This document shows positions 9,405-17,906 of a DNA stretch of 58,331 nucleotides, one piece after another (position 1 is the stretch's first letter; each line of letters opens with the position of its first letter). The position numbers and the translations under genes were made by a program. Below the pieces are notes generated by a model that had not been told where the DNA came from, ran no database searches, and worked only from the letters and a program-made list of their open reading frames with translations. Where the stretch lies: positions 1 to 58,331 of the forward strand of contig JBJEDU010000001.1 in assembly GCA_051872395.1 (NCBI GenBank), in the 5' to 3' direction. Source of the stretch: JBJEDU01 sp051872395 (lineage in GTDB: Bacteria > Bacillota_I > Bacilli_A > RFN20 > CAG-826).

Positions 9405-10927
9405 AGACTATTATCTCCTTTCTTTTCAAATGGATTATTTAATAAGAATTTTTCATATTCATTTTTTGGTAGTGGTTTTGAATAATAGAATCCTTGAATG
9501 GTGTCACATTTAAATTTCTTCAATATTTCGATGGTCTTACTATCTTCCACCCCTTCTGCGACAACTTCTAGTCCATTACATTTACAAAGTTCAATTAAAA
9601 ACTTAACGATATCTCTTTTCTTTCTATCGATAGAAATATCAGTGATGAAAGAACGGTCGAGTTTGACAACATCAAGTGGAATTTTACTCAAGTTAGAAAT
9701 ATTTGAATAACCAATACCAAAATCATCCATTAAAACTCTTATACCGTATTCTTTTAATTTCTTAATTAGGCTGATAGCTAAAAAGGTGTTTGCATTACTC
9801 GTTCCTTCAGTAATTTCAATTTCGATGAGTGAAGGATTGATATTATTCTCTTCAATTAATGAGGTAATGTCGCGATAAAAATCAGGATTATAAAATTCAT
9901 ATAAAGAGAAGTTGACGGAAACTGGAAGTAATCTTCTTCCTCTTCTTTTTGCGTCCACTAAATCTTGAATGACTGTTTTATAAACGAACATATCGAGTTG
10001 ATGAATAAGTCCACAAGCTTCTGCTTTTTCGATAAATTTATCAGGAGTTAATATTTGTTTGTGCTCGCTTGAATTCCATCTAATTAATGCTTCACTAGAA
10101 ATAAATGATTTCGAATTCAAGTGATATTTAGGTTGATAATAAACAACGAATTCATTGTTATAAAACGCTCGTCTAATCTCATCAATTTCCTCTTCACTTT
10201 GTTCTTCATTCATTGATTCGCGATACATTGTGACCACTTGATAATTGTTTTCACCATAAATTTTCGCTAAAGAGGCTTGACTCATTAATTTCACTGCACT
10301 CTTTTCGCCATTGATTGGGGTGATACCAAAATAAGGTTGAACAAAGACGCGAATATCTTTTTCTTTATGGATTTTATATATTTGGTTTTCAATTTCAGTA
10401 ATCATTTGGTCAATTTCTTCAAATGAACATATTTTTAATACATAAAATGATTTATTCGCGAAACAATAAATGACTTTCCTTTTATTGATACTCTTTTTTT
10501 CTGAGAAATATGATTCTAAAAAATCGACGACAAAAGAGTTCATCTTTTTGATTGTTTGATTGGTCGTGCTATTTTCTTTACTGACGGAAAATTTGACGAT
10601 ATAACCATTTTCATTTTTATGTTTAAACAATATTTTGTTTGCTTTCGCTGTAAAGATGAAAGTATTGAAGATAAAACGATTATGTCTTGATAATTTATCG
10701 TGGTTTTCTTCTTCAATAATTTTGCTAACTCGATAATCATTTAAATATGAAATGTAAGTAATAATCGCGATTATTGCGTAGGCAATCGCCTGTCCCCATA
10801 GTATCGTGCTATATAAAGCAACATTTACAATGGTTTTGATGAAAGAAAGAATAATGAAAATAGCGATATCGATAAACGCTAAAGAAAATAAAACCGCGGA
10901 AATGATAACTTTCTTTTTATTTTTCAT
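9401..10927 (-). CDS. Membrane c-di-GMP phosphodiesterase (EAL)
   Basis: Two membrane segments lie at about 9-31 and 37-60. A GGDEF-like domain without the GGDEF motif covers about 85-235, and an EAL domain covers about 250-500. The EAL site is complete: SEALIR at 278-283, Asn in SVNFS near 339, Glu in EIEIT near 371, DDFG at 401-404, KLDRS at 422-426, AEGVE at 457-461 and QGFYYSKPLP. It should hydrolyse c-di-GMP to pGpG at the membrane. It lies in the operon placed behind the c-di-GMP riboswitch, so the operon encodes an enzyme that lowers the ligand sensed by its own leader. This would be feedback whose sign depends on the switch polarity. Confidence 0.9.
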   Translation of the reverse strand: MKNKKKVIISAVLFSLAFIDIAIFIILSFIKTIVNVALYSTILWGQAIAYAIIAIITYISYLNDYRVSKIIEEENHDKLSRHNRFIFNTFIFTAKANKILFKHKNENGYIVKFSVSKENSTTNQTIKKMNSFVVDFLESYFSEKKSINKRKVIYCFANKSFYVLKICSFEEIDQMITEIENQIYKIHKEKDIRVFVQPYFGITPINGEKSAVKLMSQASLAKIYGENNYQVVTMYRESMNEEQSEEEIDEIRRAFYNNEFVVYYQPKYHLNSKSFISSEALIRWNSSEHKQILTPDKFIEKAEACGLIHQLDMFVYKTVIQDLVDAKRRGRRLLPVSVNFSLYEFYNPDFYRDITSLIEENNINPSLIEIEITEGTSNANTFLAISLIKKLKEYGIRVLMDDFGIGYSNISNLSKIPLDVVKLDRSFITDISIDRKKRDIVKFLIELCKCNGLEVVAEGVEDSKTIEILKKFKCDTIQGFYYSKPLPKNEYEKFLLNNPFEKKGDNSL

Positions 10928-10954
10928 AATTTTTTATTTCCTTTTTTATTAAAA

Positions 10955-11800
10955 TTAATTTTCTTCATTTTCTTTTCCTTCTTTCGTTTTATTTATCATT
11001 TCTTCTAACATTTCTTTCTTTAATCTTTCGACATCTTTTTTAGAAAGATTTTCAATTGCGGCATTATTATCGCTTGTTTCACTTACTTCCTCATTCTTTT
11101 TAAATAAATCAATGACTGATGTAATAATTAAATACGCTCCCGGAATCATGATGATGAGTAGTAGTCCCCACCCGCTGGAAAGAAAAGAATAATAAACTTT
11201 TAGTATTTGAGAATTTTTACTAACGACACCAAGGAGGCGGTCGCTAGAAAATTTCTGTCCTTGATTAGGACCAGCAAAATTTGGACTATCAAAATTTATT
11301 CCTTGCGCGTAGAAGATGTAGTCATCATTAACTTCATCGTAACTTATCGCAGATAATCTATGGGTCATAACGTTTATTGAACTGGAAGCGAAATTGTAAA
11401 CGAAGCTGACATCGATTTTTAAATGTTCTTTATCTAAAATGTAAGCTTCATCATTAATGTAATTTCCATTTTCCGTGTTATAAAATTGAATTTGACCAAG
11501 AGTTGTATATTCATTATTTATGACTTTTTGATAAATATCCTCTGGGTTAGTTTTTTTAACTAGAAGAACATCTTTTACTTTGTAATCTGGTTCCATGGAG
11601 TCAGTTAAGACATTCATTATTTGATAATTAAAAATCATTGGAACACCATGGTTATTCTTTTTATTTATATTAGTGATAATTTGAAAAGATAAAATCGTGA
11701 CGAAAAATATTCCAAAGATGGAATAGAAAATCCATTCAAAAACTTTTTTAGTTTTCGACTTTACTTTTTCCTTTTTATTTTTCTTTTCTTGTTTTTCCAT
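10955..11800 (-). CDS. SipW/ER-type signal peptidase I
   Basis: The N-terminus is Lys-rich, with a membrane segment at about 22-45, a catalytic region, and a second membrane segment near 208-232. The nucleophile is Ser68 in TDSMEPDY. The general base is His147 in VMTHRLSAI, where bacterial LepB would have Lys, so this is the SipW/archaeal/ER type. YAQGINFDSPN matches the third conserved box with Asp171. SipW enzymes process TasA-like precursors with an atypical signal, and six or more such precursors surround this gene. The start overlaps the previous gene by 40 bases, with a weak AAGGTAA site 8 bases upstream. The C-terminal tail is long, charged and cytoplasmic. Confidence 0.9.
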   Translation of the reverse strand: MEKQEKKNKKEKVKSKTKKVFEWIFYSIFGIFFVTILSFQIITNINKKNNHGVPMIFNYQIMNVLTDSMEPDYKVKDVLLVKKTNPEDIYQKVINNEYTTLGQIQFYNTENGNYINDEAYILDKEHLKIDVSFVYNFASSSINVMTHRLSAISYDEVNDDYIFYAQGINFDSPNFAGPNQGQKFSSDRLLGVVSKNSQILKVYYSFLSSGWGLLLIIMIPGAYLIITSVIDLFKKNEEVSETSDNNAAIENLSKKDVERLKKEMLEEMINKTKEGKENEEN

Positions 11801-13350
11801 TTTTTCAAATTACCTTTATGTGCTTGTTTACTGTTATTCGTGGTTATTTCATTATCAGTGTCTTCAATTAAGGAATATTCATTTTCTTCCTCTTCTAAAG
11901 TTTCACTTTCAATTACTTCATTAACTTTTTGTTTATCAAGTTCTTTCTGTTTGATTTTGTTTTCGATGATATTAGATTCATCTAAAACATAATTTCTTGA
12001 ATCGTCTTGAAGAAGTTTTCTAGCTTCATTTAATAAGTTTTCATTATATAAACGAATTCTTTCTTCTTCCTCTTTCTTTAGTCTTTCTTCCTCTTTCTTT
12101 TGCTTTTGAATTAGTTCAGCTTGTTTTTTCTTAAAGAGGATTTCTTCTTCTTTTTGACGTTTTAATAACGCTTTAGTTAGTTTGATTTCTTCTTTGTTTT
12201 CTTTCTTTTCTTCGTACTGTTCTTGATAATATTCTTTTTCTTTCTTCTTTGGGTTAACAGGAAGAGTTTTATGCATCTCTTCTTTTTGTTTTAAATATTT
12301 ATCATCAATACGAACAAAAGAAATTTCTTTGTCTAATAAATCACCATAAGTAAATAGTTCATCATCAATATTTTTTAAGATGACTGGTTTATTTTTCTTG
12401 GTGACTTCTTTGATTGGGGTTATTTCTTTCACTTCATTATGATTGATTAAATAAGTCGCGAATAAATTATTTTTATAACTTTCTAAATCATCTTCACTTG
12501 GAGATAAATATGTCTCTTCGACTTTATAATTGACTCCTAAACCAACATAGCCTTCTAAAAATTTATAAAGTTGAAAACATTTACGATAGGTTGGATTTTT
12601 TCTAATGATATTAGTTTGAATAATTCTTCCAGAAATTTCTTTGTCATTTTTAAACATTTTCATAAATGGAGAAGTATATAAATATCTAAGATAATCTCTA
12701 ACTTTTTTCACTCTAAATAAATATTCGTTAGGTTCTTTAACTATTTCTTCTGGCATCGATTTTTTGATATTGATTTTAGTTTCGATTTCTACTTCTTGAC
12801 CATCGACCACTGTTTTTATTTTGTAATAGGTTGAATCATATTCGCTGAGCTCACTATGATGAATGAGATATTCATATCGTTTTTCAACGAAAATGACCAA
12901 TCTTTTAATTAAGGTTGCAATGAATCTATTTTCATAGATGTTATAATCATCATCACTTGTAAAAGATAATATTTTATTGGGAGTAATGTTTCCTTCTTCA
13001 TCAATATTTTTAACAAACTGTGAATGGCTCGCTAAATGGCGAATGGATTCATTATTTGTTTTCTTCGCTAATTCGACTGGAATGACATTACCTTCTGATT
13101 TAATGACTTTACGTGGATTTTGAACAATCGATAATAATTCGTTTAAGGTATCTTCAATTTTATCTAACCAAACGACATCAAAGGCCGCGGATTCTTTTCT
13201 TTGGAAAGAAAGGACTTTCATTTTTCCATTATCAAAAGAAGAATAAATTCTTTTACCTTCTTTATCTTCTTTCGAAATTAAAGAGATATTTTTATTTATC
13301 TTTTTATATAATCTCGCGTATTGATTTTTCTTATTACCGTTATTATTCAT
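11761..13350 (-). CDS. DUF2357/McrC-like partner of the AAA+ ATPase
   Basis: The first 330 residues resemble the DUF2357-type proteins that pair with McrB-like ATPases: RHLASHSQF near 105, YNIYENRFIATLIKRL near 137-152, and a helical fold around it. The rest (about 350-529) is a long Lys/Glu-rich coiled coil ending in a very basic tail. No PD-(D/E)xK nuclease motif of the McrC type is visible. It starts 7 bases after the ATPase gene. I infer that it docks onto the AAA+ ring and reaches a substrate or the membrane through the coiled coil. Family assignment is moderate; a role in restriction is not supported by the sequence or the neighbourhood. Confidence 0.6.
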   Translation of the reverse strand: MNNNGNKKNQYARLYKKINKNISLISKEDKEGKRIYSSFDNGKMKVLSFQRKESAAFDVVWLDKIEDTLNELLSIVQNPRKVIKSEGNVIPVELAKKTNNESIRHLASHSQFVKNIDEEGNITPNKILSFTSDDDYNIYENRFIATLIKRLVIFVEKRYEYLIHHSELSEYDSTYYKIKTVVDGQEVEIETKINIKKSMPEEIVKEPNEYLFRVKKVRDYLRYLYTSPFMKMFKNDKEISGRIIQTNIIRKNPTYRKCFQLYKFLEGYVGLGVNYKVEETYLSPSEDDLESYKNNLFATYLINHNEVKEITPIKEVTKKNKPVILKNIDDELFTYGDLLDKEISFVRIDDKYLKQKEEMHKTLPVNPKKKEKEYYQEQYEEKKENKEEIKLTKALLKRQKEEEILFKKKQAELIQKQKKEEERLKKEEEERIRLYNENLLNEARKLLQDDSRNYVLDESNIIENKIKQKELDKQKVNEVIESETLEEEENEYSLIEDTDNEITTNNSKQAHKGNLKKWKNKKRKIKRKK

Positions 13351-13357
13351 AAATTAG

Positions 13358-14875
13358 TTAGTTCATTTTAATTAAGTTGTTGATGAAAGAATGCGCCATT
13401 TGGAAAGTATTTTTTCCAAATATCTTATCTAATTCGCTATTGAGTTCATTTAATTCATCTTTTAAAAAGGCAATATTTAATGATTCAAATTTCTTTAAAA
13501 TTTTGTTAGTAAATATAAAGTCTAGGCCATCTAATTCATTACCTCCACAGGCGACATAAGCAGGAATGAATAATTTGAGTTGTTTAACGATACGGTTACC
13601 GAACGCTAATTTGAACTTTTTAATAACGAAAGAATCTAATTTATCAAATTTTTCTAACAATTTATCGCTGATTGGATATTGTTTAAAGGCATCTTGATAT
13701 AGTTTATTTAATTGTGAATATGGGAAGTTTAAACTTTCTTGATATTCAGCGTCAAAAGGAACTCCTTTGTCATCAAAGAATAAGGAAATCGCACGGTCAT
13801 AAACTTTATCGGAAATAGTGAAAGTGGAATCATCATTATTCGCAGTGCCAAAGAAATAAACATTTTGAGGAATCAATAATTTACCTTTGTTGATATTTGT
13901 TGGGTCTTTGCTATCGTATGAATTAATTAATTCAATATTCCATTCATTGATGTTTGGCATTTCCATAATTGATAAAAATTCAGCGAAATAATATTCAATT
14001 CTCGCTAAGTTCATTTCATCGAGAACGATGATATTCATATCTTTTCGATAGGTCGCTGTATATAACGCTCTTAAAAATTCAGTTTCATTAAATTTCTTAG
14101 TGAATTCATTATAATAACCGACTAATTCAGCACGATCTTTCCAGGATGGTTGAACTGAACATATTGTCGCATCAAAATTGATAAATTTTCCCATCGCGTA
14201 AGGTAAAGAAGTTTTACCTGTACCAGAAATACCTTCTAAAATAATTAATTTACTCGCTGCCATACCAGCAAATAATTGTCTTATCGTATCAATTTTATAA
14301 TAGAGGTGGAGTTGACTAGCAGCGAATAATCTAAACGAATTACAAATTTCTTCAAGAGTTAAATTTGGAATTTCATCGATGTTGTTATCTTTTCCTTGAT
14401 ACTCTTTATCAACATATTTGAGTTTTGGGAAACGTGAAGATACTTCATCGATAATTTCTTCGGCTTCTAATTTCTCTTCAGGAGATGATAAACCAAGATA
14501 TTGGGTTTTTAAATTTAATATTTTATCTTTCTCTTGTATCGATTGATATAATTCATAATTTAATCTTTCGATTTGCTTTTTGAGCTCATCTTTATCTAAT
14601 TCCTTTTTAACGAATCTGACATATTTTCTAATTAAAATGAGAAGTAGATAACAAATTCCTCCAATCAAAGCGATTAAAATTATCCAAAATAAAACATAAA
14701 ATAACCAACCAAAAAATCCAAAGTCTGAAGAATATGTATTAAATAGGTCGTTGTAGTGGTTAAAATTATTTCCGACATCCGCCCAGGGAGAGGCAAATAC
14801 TTTGTTAAAAAATCTACCTAAATCCTTGAAAAAGGCGAGAAACATTTCTTTGAAATATTCGAAATATGCACTCAT
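13358..14875 (-). CDS. Membrane-anchored McrB-like AAA+ ATPase
   Basis: An amphipathic N-terminus is followed by a strong membrane segment at about 53-82, a coiled-coil linker (88-125) and an AAA+ module. Walker A is GISGTGKT (215-222), Walker B is IIVLDEMNLAR (282-292), and a sensor-like GTANNDDS follows. LDEMNLAR is typical of McrB-like AAA+ proteins. The membrane anchor, the non-nuclease partner and the position among secreted-protein genes argue against DNA restriction. I infer a motor or chaperone at the membrane that helps load, export or assemble the secreted subunits. It starts 2 bases after the TasA-like gene upstream. Confidence 0.8.
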   Translation of the reverse strand: MSAYFEYFKEMFLAFFKDLGRFFNKVFASPWADVGNNFNHYNDLFNTYSSDFGFFGWLFYVLFWIILIALIGGICYLLLILIRKYVRFVKKELDKDELKKQIERLNYELYQSIQEKDKILNLKTQYLGLSSPEEKLEAEEIIDEVSSRFPKLKYVDKEYQGKDNNIDEIPNLTLEEICNSFRLFAASQLHLYYKIDTIRQLFAGMAASKLIILEGISGTGKTSLPYAMGKFINFDATICSVQPSWKDRAELVGYYNEFTKKFNETEFLRALYTATYRKDMNIIVLDEMNLARIEYYFAEFLSIMEMPNINEWNIELINSYDSKDPTNINKGKLLIPQNVYFFGTANNDDSTFTISDKVYDRAISLFFDDKGVPFDAEYQESLNFPYSQLNKLYQDAFKQYPISDKLLEKFDKLDSFVIKKFKLAFGNRIVKQLKLFIPAYVACGGNELDGLDFIFTNKILKKFESLNIAFLKDELNELNSELDKIFGKNTFQMAHSFINNLIKMN

Positions 14876-14877
14876 AA

Positions 14878-15876
14878 TTAACCCTCCTTAATTTTAAAAT
14901 TGATGTTGATGATAAATGATCCAAATCGTGAATAATCGTAATTATCTAAATCCCAACCTTCTAAATAAATGGATAGAACAATCTTTTTATATTGTTTTCC
15001 TAAAAGTGGGATATTAATTTCTCTTTCGGCTTCTTTTAAAGTAAGTGAATCTTCTTTTTTAGCGACAAAGTCATTTCCTGGACTGACTTTTTGTATTCCT
15101 TTTTTTGTATTAGAAGAGAAGATTGTAAGTGGTGAATCGATATTCGTGTCTTCCTCTTGTGCTTCTTCATACACTAATGAACCCTCATATTCACCAAACA
15201 TTATTTCTTTATTGTCGCTTGTATAATCGTAATATCCATCCGCGTCATTATCGAGTCGACCATAGAAATAAGTTTCTTCTTCTTTATATGGGTCGATAAT
15301 GTAATATTTTTTAAGGCCATCATCTTCAAAAGTCAAAAGTGAAATTCTTATCGATTTTTTGATGTTGTTGAGGCCTTCTAAAGTTAATGATGGATATAGT
15401 TCGTGATATTGGTTATAAGTGTTTTGATTTTTAATCGCATCTTCTTTGATGGTTGTTAGTTCACTTGAAATAGTGACACTTCGAATATTGTGTTCACTAT
15501 ATAGATACATCGTTTGAGAGTAGAAACCGCTGGAAGCAATTCCGCTATCAAGGTGAGATACAGCGTCGATATCACTATAATTTTTTCTAAATTGTGGGGT
15601 ATCGATGTTTGGATCAGTTAACCAAGTTGATGAATACGAACTACTAACTGGGGTAAATATTGTTTCACTTAATAATTGGTCTTGACTAAGTTCTGAATAA
15701 TTATTTTCTTTATCGAGTGATAATTTTATTTCTTTATCGGTGTTGATTAAAAAATCATAACCATCGATATATAGTCTTGTCGCATTAAAGAAAAACGCTA
15801 AAGAACAAGATAAAGAAACAATTGATAATAGTGTTAATATAAGAGTGGAAATTGATAATATTTTAAGTTTACTCAT
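14878..15876 (-). CDS. TasA-like secreted protein with calcium-loop-like motif
   Basis: The signal has AFF at residues 27-29 in the shared register. The mature part contains an acidic turn DNDADGYYDY around residue 205-215 that looks like a DxDxDG calcium loop, and a matching motif is found in the gene directly upstream. The C-terminus ends with a beta strand plus YLEGW about 29 residues before the stop, a mark shared with the TasA-like proteins at 15880, 16892, 18395 and 19353. It is separated by 3 bases from the neighbour upstream and by 2 from the AAA+ gene. Probably an extracellular fibre or matrix subunit processed by the SipW-like enzyme. Confidence 0.8.
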   Translation of the reverse strand: MSKLKILSISTLILTLLSIVSLSCSLAFFFNATRLYIDGYDFLINTDKEIKLSLDKENNYSELSQDQLLSETIFTPVSSSYSSTWLTDPNIDTPQFRKNYSDIDAVSHLDSGIASSGFYSQTMYLYSEHNIRSVTISSELTTIKEDAIKNQNTYNQYHELYPSLTLEGLNNIKKSIRISLLTFEDDGLKKYYIIDPYKEEETYFYGRLDNDADGYYDYTSDNKEIMFGEYEGSLVYEEAQEEDTNIDSPLTIFSSNTKKGIQKVSPGNDFVAKKEDSLTLKEAEREINIPLLGKQYKKIVLSIYLEGWDLDNYDYSRFGSFIININFKIKEG

Positions 15877-15879
15877 ATA

Positions 15880-16905
15880 TTAATATTCCCCATAAAGTGC
15901 GAATTGAAGTTGCATTGAGAAATATTCGTTAATCATCGTATCGATAATATCTTTGCTCCATCCTTCTAAGTAAATAGTCAATGATAATTTCGCAATTCCA
16001 TCCTCGTTTGTCGTAGTTAATGGAATTTTGTTATCGATTAAACGATTAATTGAAATAAATTCACTTCTTTTAAATATTGTTTGATTTAAATCGACGATGA
16101 GGGAATCAGGTTTATGGGAAGAAACAAATGTCGTTGGATTATCTTTTCTATTTTCGCTATAAATGTTTTCTCGATAATGTATTTCACCTTCAACTTCACC
16201 ATATACAAATTCTTTATCGTCGATGTAATCGTAATATCCATCGAGATTTAAATCTAATATTCCACCCATTGGTAGATAGTAGTCATAGTCATTAGTTAAA
16301 GAATATAATTCATGACACGGTGACGCTAAAAATTTTTCATTACCATCAATAAATATTCTAATTCCTTTCGTATCGTTACTGAGGTTAGAGATATTTGTTT
16401 TGGAAAGATAAATGTTTTCGTTAGTGAGGTAACTATCTTGCCCATTTATTTTTGCGCGGAATAACAAATCAAGCTTGATGTAAGTATTTTTACTCGCTTC
16501 TTTTTGTGAAGAATAATCTAATAGTTCGACTGGACTTTCTTTTAATGTCAAGTCATTTCCAGTAATATATTCCCCACTTGTTATTGGTGATAAAGAATTG
16601 TAAGCATATCCATTTTTTTGAAGATAATAAGATAATGTTTCTTCATTTAAATCGATTTTAGACCAGTAATAATTTCCTTCTTTAATTAAGTTATATTGTT
16701 GATAATTTTCTAATTCAACTTCAGAAATTAATCCGACTTGTAACGAGCGATTATTTAAATCTACGGCAGTGCCTTTGTAATCTCGTATACGCGCGTATGA
16801 AAAAGAAGAAAACCACGCTAAAGAGGAAGTAACACTTCCAATAAAAGCGATAGTTAAAACAACATAAAATAAATAAGTAATGACTTTAACTTTAGTTATT
16901 TTCAT
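15880..16905 (-). CDS. TasA-like secreted protein with calcium-loop-like motif
   Basis: The signal has SLAWFS with AWF at 30-32, three residues later than its paralogs. A DLNLDGYYDY turn around residue 210-220 resembles a calcium-binding loop and matches DNDADGYYDY in the next gene. Both are followed by an acidic YGE.EG.. strand. The C-terminal YLEGW lies 30 residues before the end. The gene overlaps the preceding one by 14 bases with only a weak ribosome site, which suggests translational coupling. It is an evident paralog of the downstream gene, so the two may copolymerise or substitute for each other. Function is inferred from the TasA/camelysin-type signal and the locus. Confidence 0.8.
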   Translation of the reverse strand: MKITKVKVITYLFYVVLTIAFIGSVTSSLAWFSSFSYARIRDYKGTAVDLNNRSLQVGLISEVELENYQQYNLIKEGNYYWSKIDLNEETLSYYLQKNGYAYNSLSPITSGEYITGNDLTLKESPVELLDYSSQKEASKNTYIKLDLLFRAKINGQDSYLTNENIYLSKTNISNLSNDTKGIRIFIDGNEKFLASPCHELYSLTNDYDYYLPMGGILDLNLDGYYDYIDDKEFVYGEVEGEIHYRENIYSENRKDNPTTFVSSHKPDSLIVDLNQTIFKRSEFISINRLIDNKIPLTTTNEDGIAKLSLTIYLEGWSKDIIDTMINEYFSMQLQFALYGEY

Positions 16906-17677
16906 GGGCTTGTATATCGATTCCTAATCTAATTCCGCTTCCAAGAGGGTATTCCCCTTTGCTATTTGGATCGTTTCCTTCAAGCCAAAAGACAACTGTA
17001 TATCTAATTATTTGATATTTTTCTATATTCTTCGTATATGAAGTGATTAATTTATCTCCTTCAAATGGTAAGGCATAATCTAAAGAATGTTCATCTTGAT
17101 AGTCTGGGTCTTGCCAAACATATTCATTATTTCCATATCTCTTTTTCGCAAATATTTTATAATCATGTTCATCATCAGAAATATTTTCATATAGTTTTAC
17201 TCTCAATACTTCATCTAATTCCACAGCAGAGTTATATGGAGATTTAAGTTGTAATATTCTTAATTCAAAACTATATGTCGTGTCATAATCAGAAATATTT
17301 TTAACATAGAAAGTATGTTTAAAGAAGTTGTAGCGATCACGATTTCCTTCTCCATCCAGTTCACTTCCAAAATATACATCAGTTTCTTCATTATCAATCA
17401 ATTCATCTTCGTTGAGTTTAGAATCTCCTCGAATCGTGTATTCGTCTAAAGATGGAACTTCATTGACTCTTAAATAAGTTGATGATTTTTCAAAATCTTT
17501 ATTTTCGGATAGTGATAATAATGCTTTATTTTGATGGAGACCAATAGTAAAAGTGCCAACGCTTCTTCCTAAGAAAGATATAATGATGAACATTATGATA
17601 AGAACGCTGGAGGTAATCGTCACAATCGCGGCGATTTTCTTTCTTCTTCTCTTTTTAACGTATTCTATATCGACCAT
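16892..17677 (-). CDS. TasA-related exported protein, first gene behind the riboswitch
   Basis: A basic stretch KKRRRKK is followed by a membrane segment at about 15-35. There is no AWF box (the region reads GRSVGTFTIGLH), so it may stay membrane-anchored or be cut differently. It ends with FWLEGNDPN about 31 residues before the stop, the same C-terminal mark as the other TasA-like proteins. It also has an acidic ELDGEGNRDRY loop near residue 115. It is the first gene after the c-di-GMP leader. No clear Shine-Dalgarno sequence is visible before the ATG, so its start is less certain than those of its neighbours. It could be the anchor or initiator of the fibre. Confidence 0.7.
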   Translation of the reverse strand: MVDIEYVKKRRRKKIAAIVTITSSVLIIMFIIISFLGRSVGTFTIGLHQNKALLSLSENKDFEKSSTYLRVNEVPSLDEYTIRGDSKLNEDELIDNEETDVYFGSELDGEGNRDRYNFFKHTFYVKNISDYDTTYSFELRILQLKSPYNSAVELDEVLRVKLYENISDDEHDYKIFAKKRYGNNEYVWQDPDYQDEHSLDYALPFEGDKLITSYTKNIEKYQIIRYTVVFWLEGNDPNSKGEYPLGSGIRLGIDIQAHENN

Positions 17678-17739
17678 AACAAAATCAAATATTTAGTGCT
17701 TTTAACTTGAAAATTATTATGTCCCAAGAAGACTTTATA

Positions 17740-17799
17740 TAAAAAACCACTGCCTATCATCATTAAGTGGGATATATATTGTCCTCACAAATTAGGCAG
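17740..17799 (-). terminator. Expression platform of the c-di-GMP leader
   Basis: In RNA sense, CCACT (17766-17770) can pair with AGTGG (17747-17751) just before six U residues, forming an intrinsic terminator. A competing 7-bp pairing joins CUGCCUA of the aptamer end (17793-17799) to UAGGCAG (17750-17756), which overlaps the terminator arm. The two folds exclude each other, as expected for a switch. I cannot decide from sequence alone whether ligand binding turns the operon on or off. Confidence 0.65.
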
Positions 17800-17869
17800 C
17801 TGGCTATCTTTTTAATAAAAAGACCCTTTAGTTTTGCGTAATAGAATCACTTCTATCTTGCTTTTTTCT
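17790..17869 (-). promoter_or_regulatory. Class I cyclic-di-GMP (GEMM-I) riboswitch aptamer
   Basis: Read on the minus strand: GCAAG, then a 6-bp hairpin AUAGAA/UUCUAU closed by a GUGA (GNRA) tetraloop, then UACGCAAAACUAAAGGGUCU, then GAUAGCCAGCUGCC. These elements and their order match GEMM-I: GGCAAACC, GNRA hairpin, GACGCAAAGCC, and the GNAGCC.G.UGCC receptor helix. The aptamer starts within a few bases of the predicted transcription start and precedes the 12-gene operon that encodes c-di-GMP enzymes. The GG and CC flanks of the first box are weaker than consensus. Confidence 0.78.
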
Positions 17870-17875
17870 AAGGGT

Positions 17876-17904
17876 ATTTTATCAATTTAATTTTTACTTG
17901 TAAA
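17876..17904 (-). promoter_or_regulatory. Promoter of the riboswitch-controlled operon
   Basis: On the minus strand, TTTACA (17899-17904) and TAAAAT (17876-17881) are separated by exactly 17 bases. The -35 box lies only 2 bases past the stop of the small membrane protein gene. The expected start point near 17869 would make the aptamer the first structure in the RNA. Confidence 0.65.
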
Positions 17905-17906
17905 GA

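Noticed and set aside
11761..14875. McrBC restriction system.
   Set aside because: Membrane anchor, lack of a nuclease motif in the partner, and position inside a secretion operon argue against it. Kept only as family resemblance.
17868..17876. Upstream ACCCTTAG pairing with CTAAAGGGT as a long-loop terminator of the small membrane gene.
   Set aside because: Most of the left arm lies before the predicted transcription start, and the right arm is part of the conserved aptamer. It may still matter for read-through RNA from upstream.
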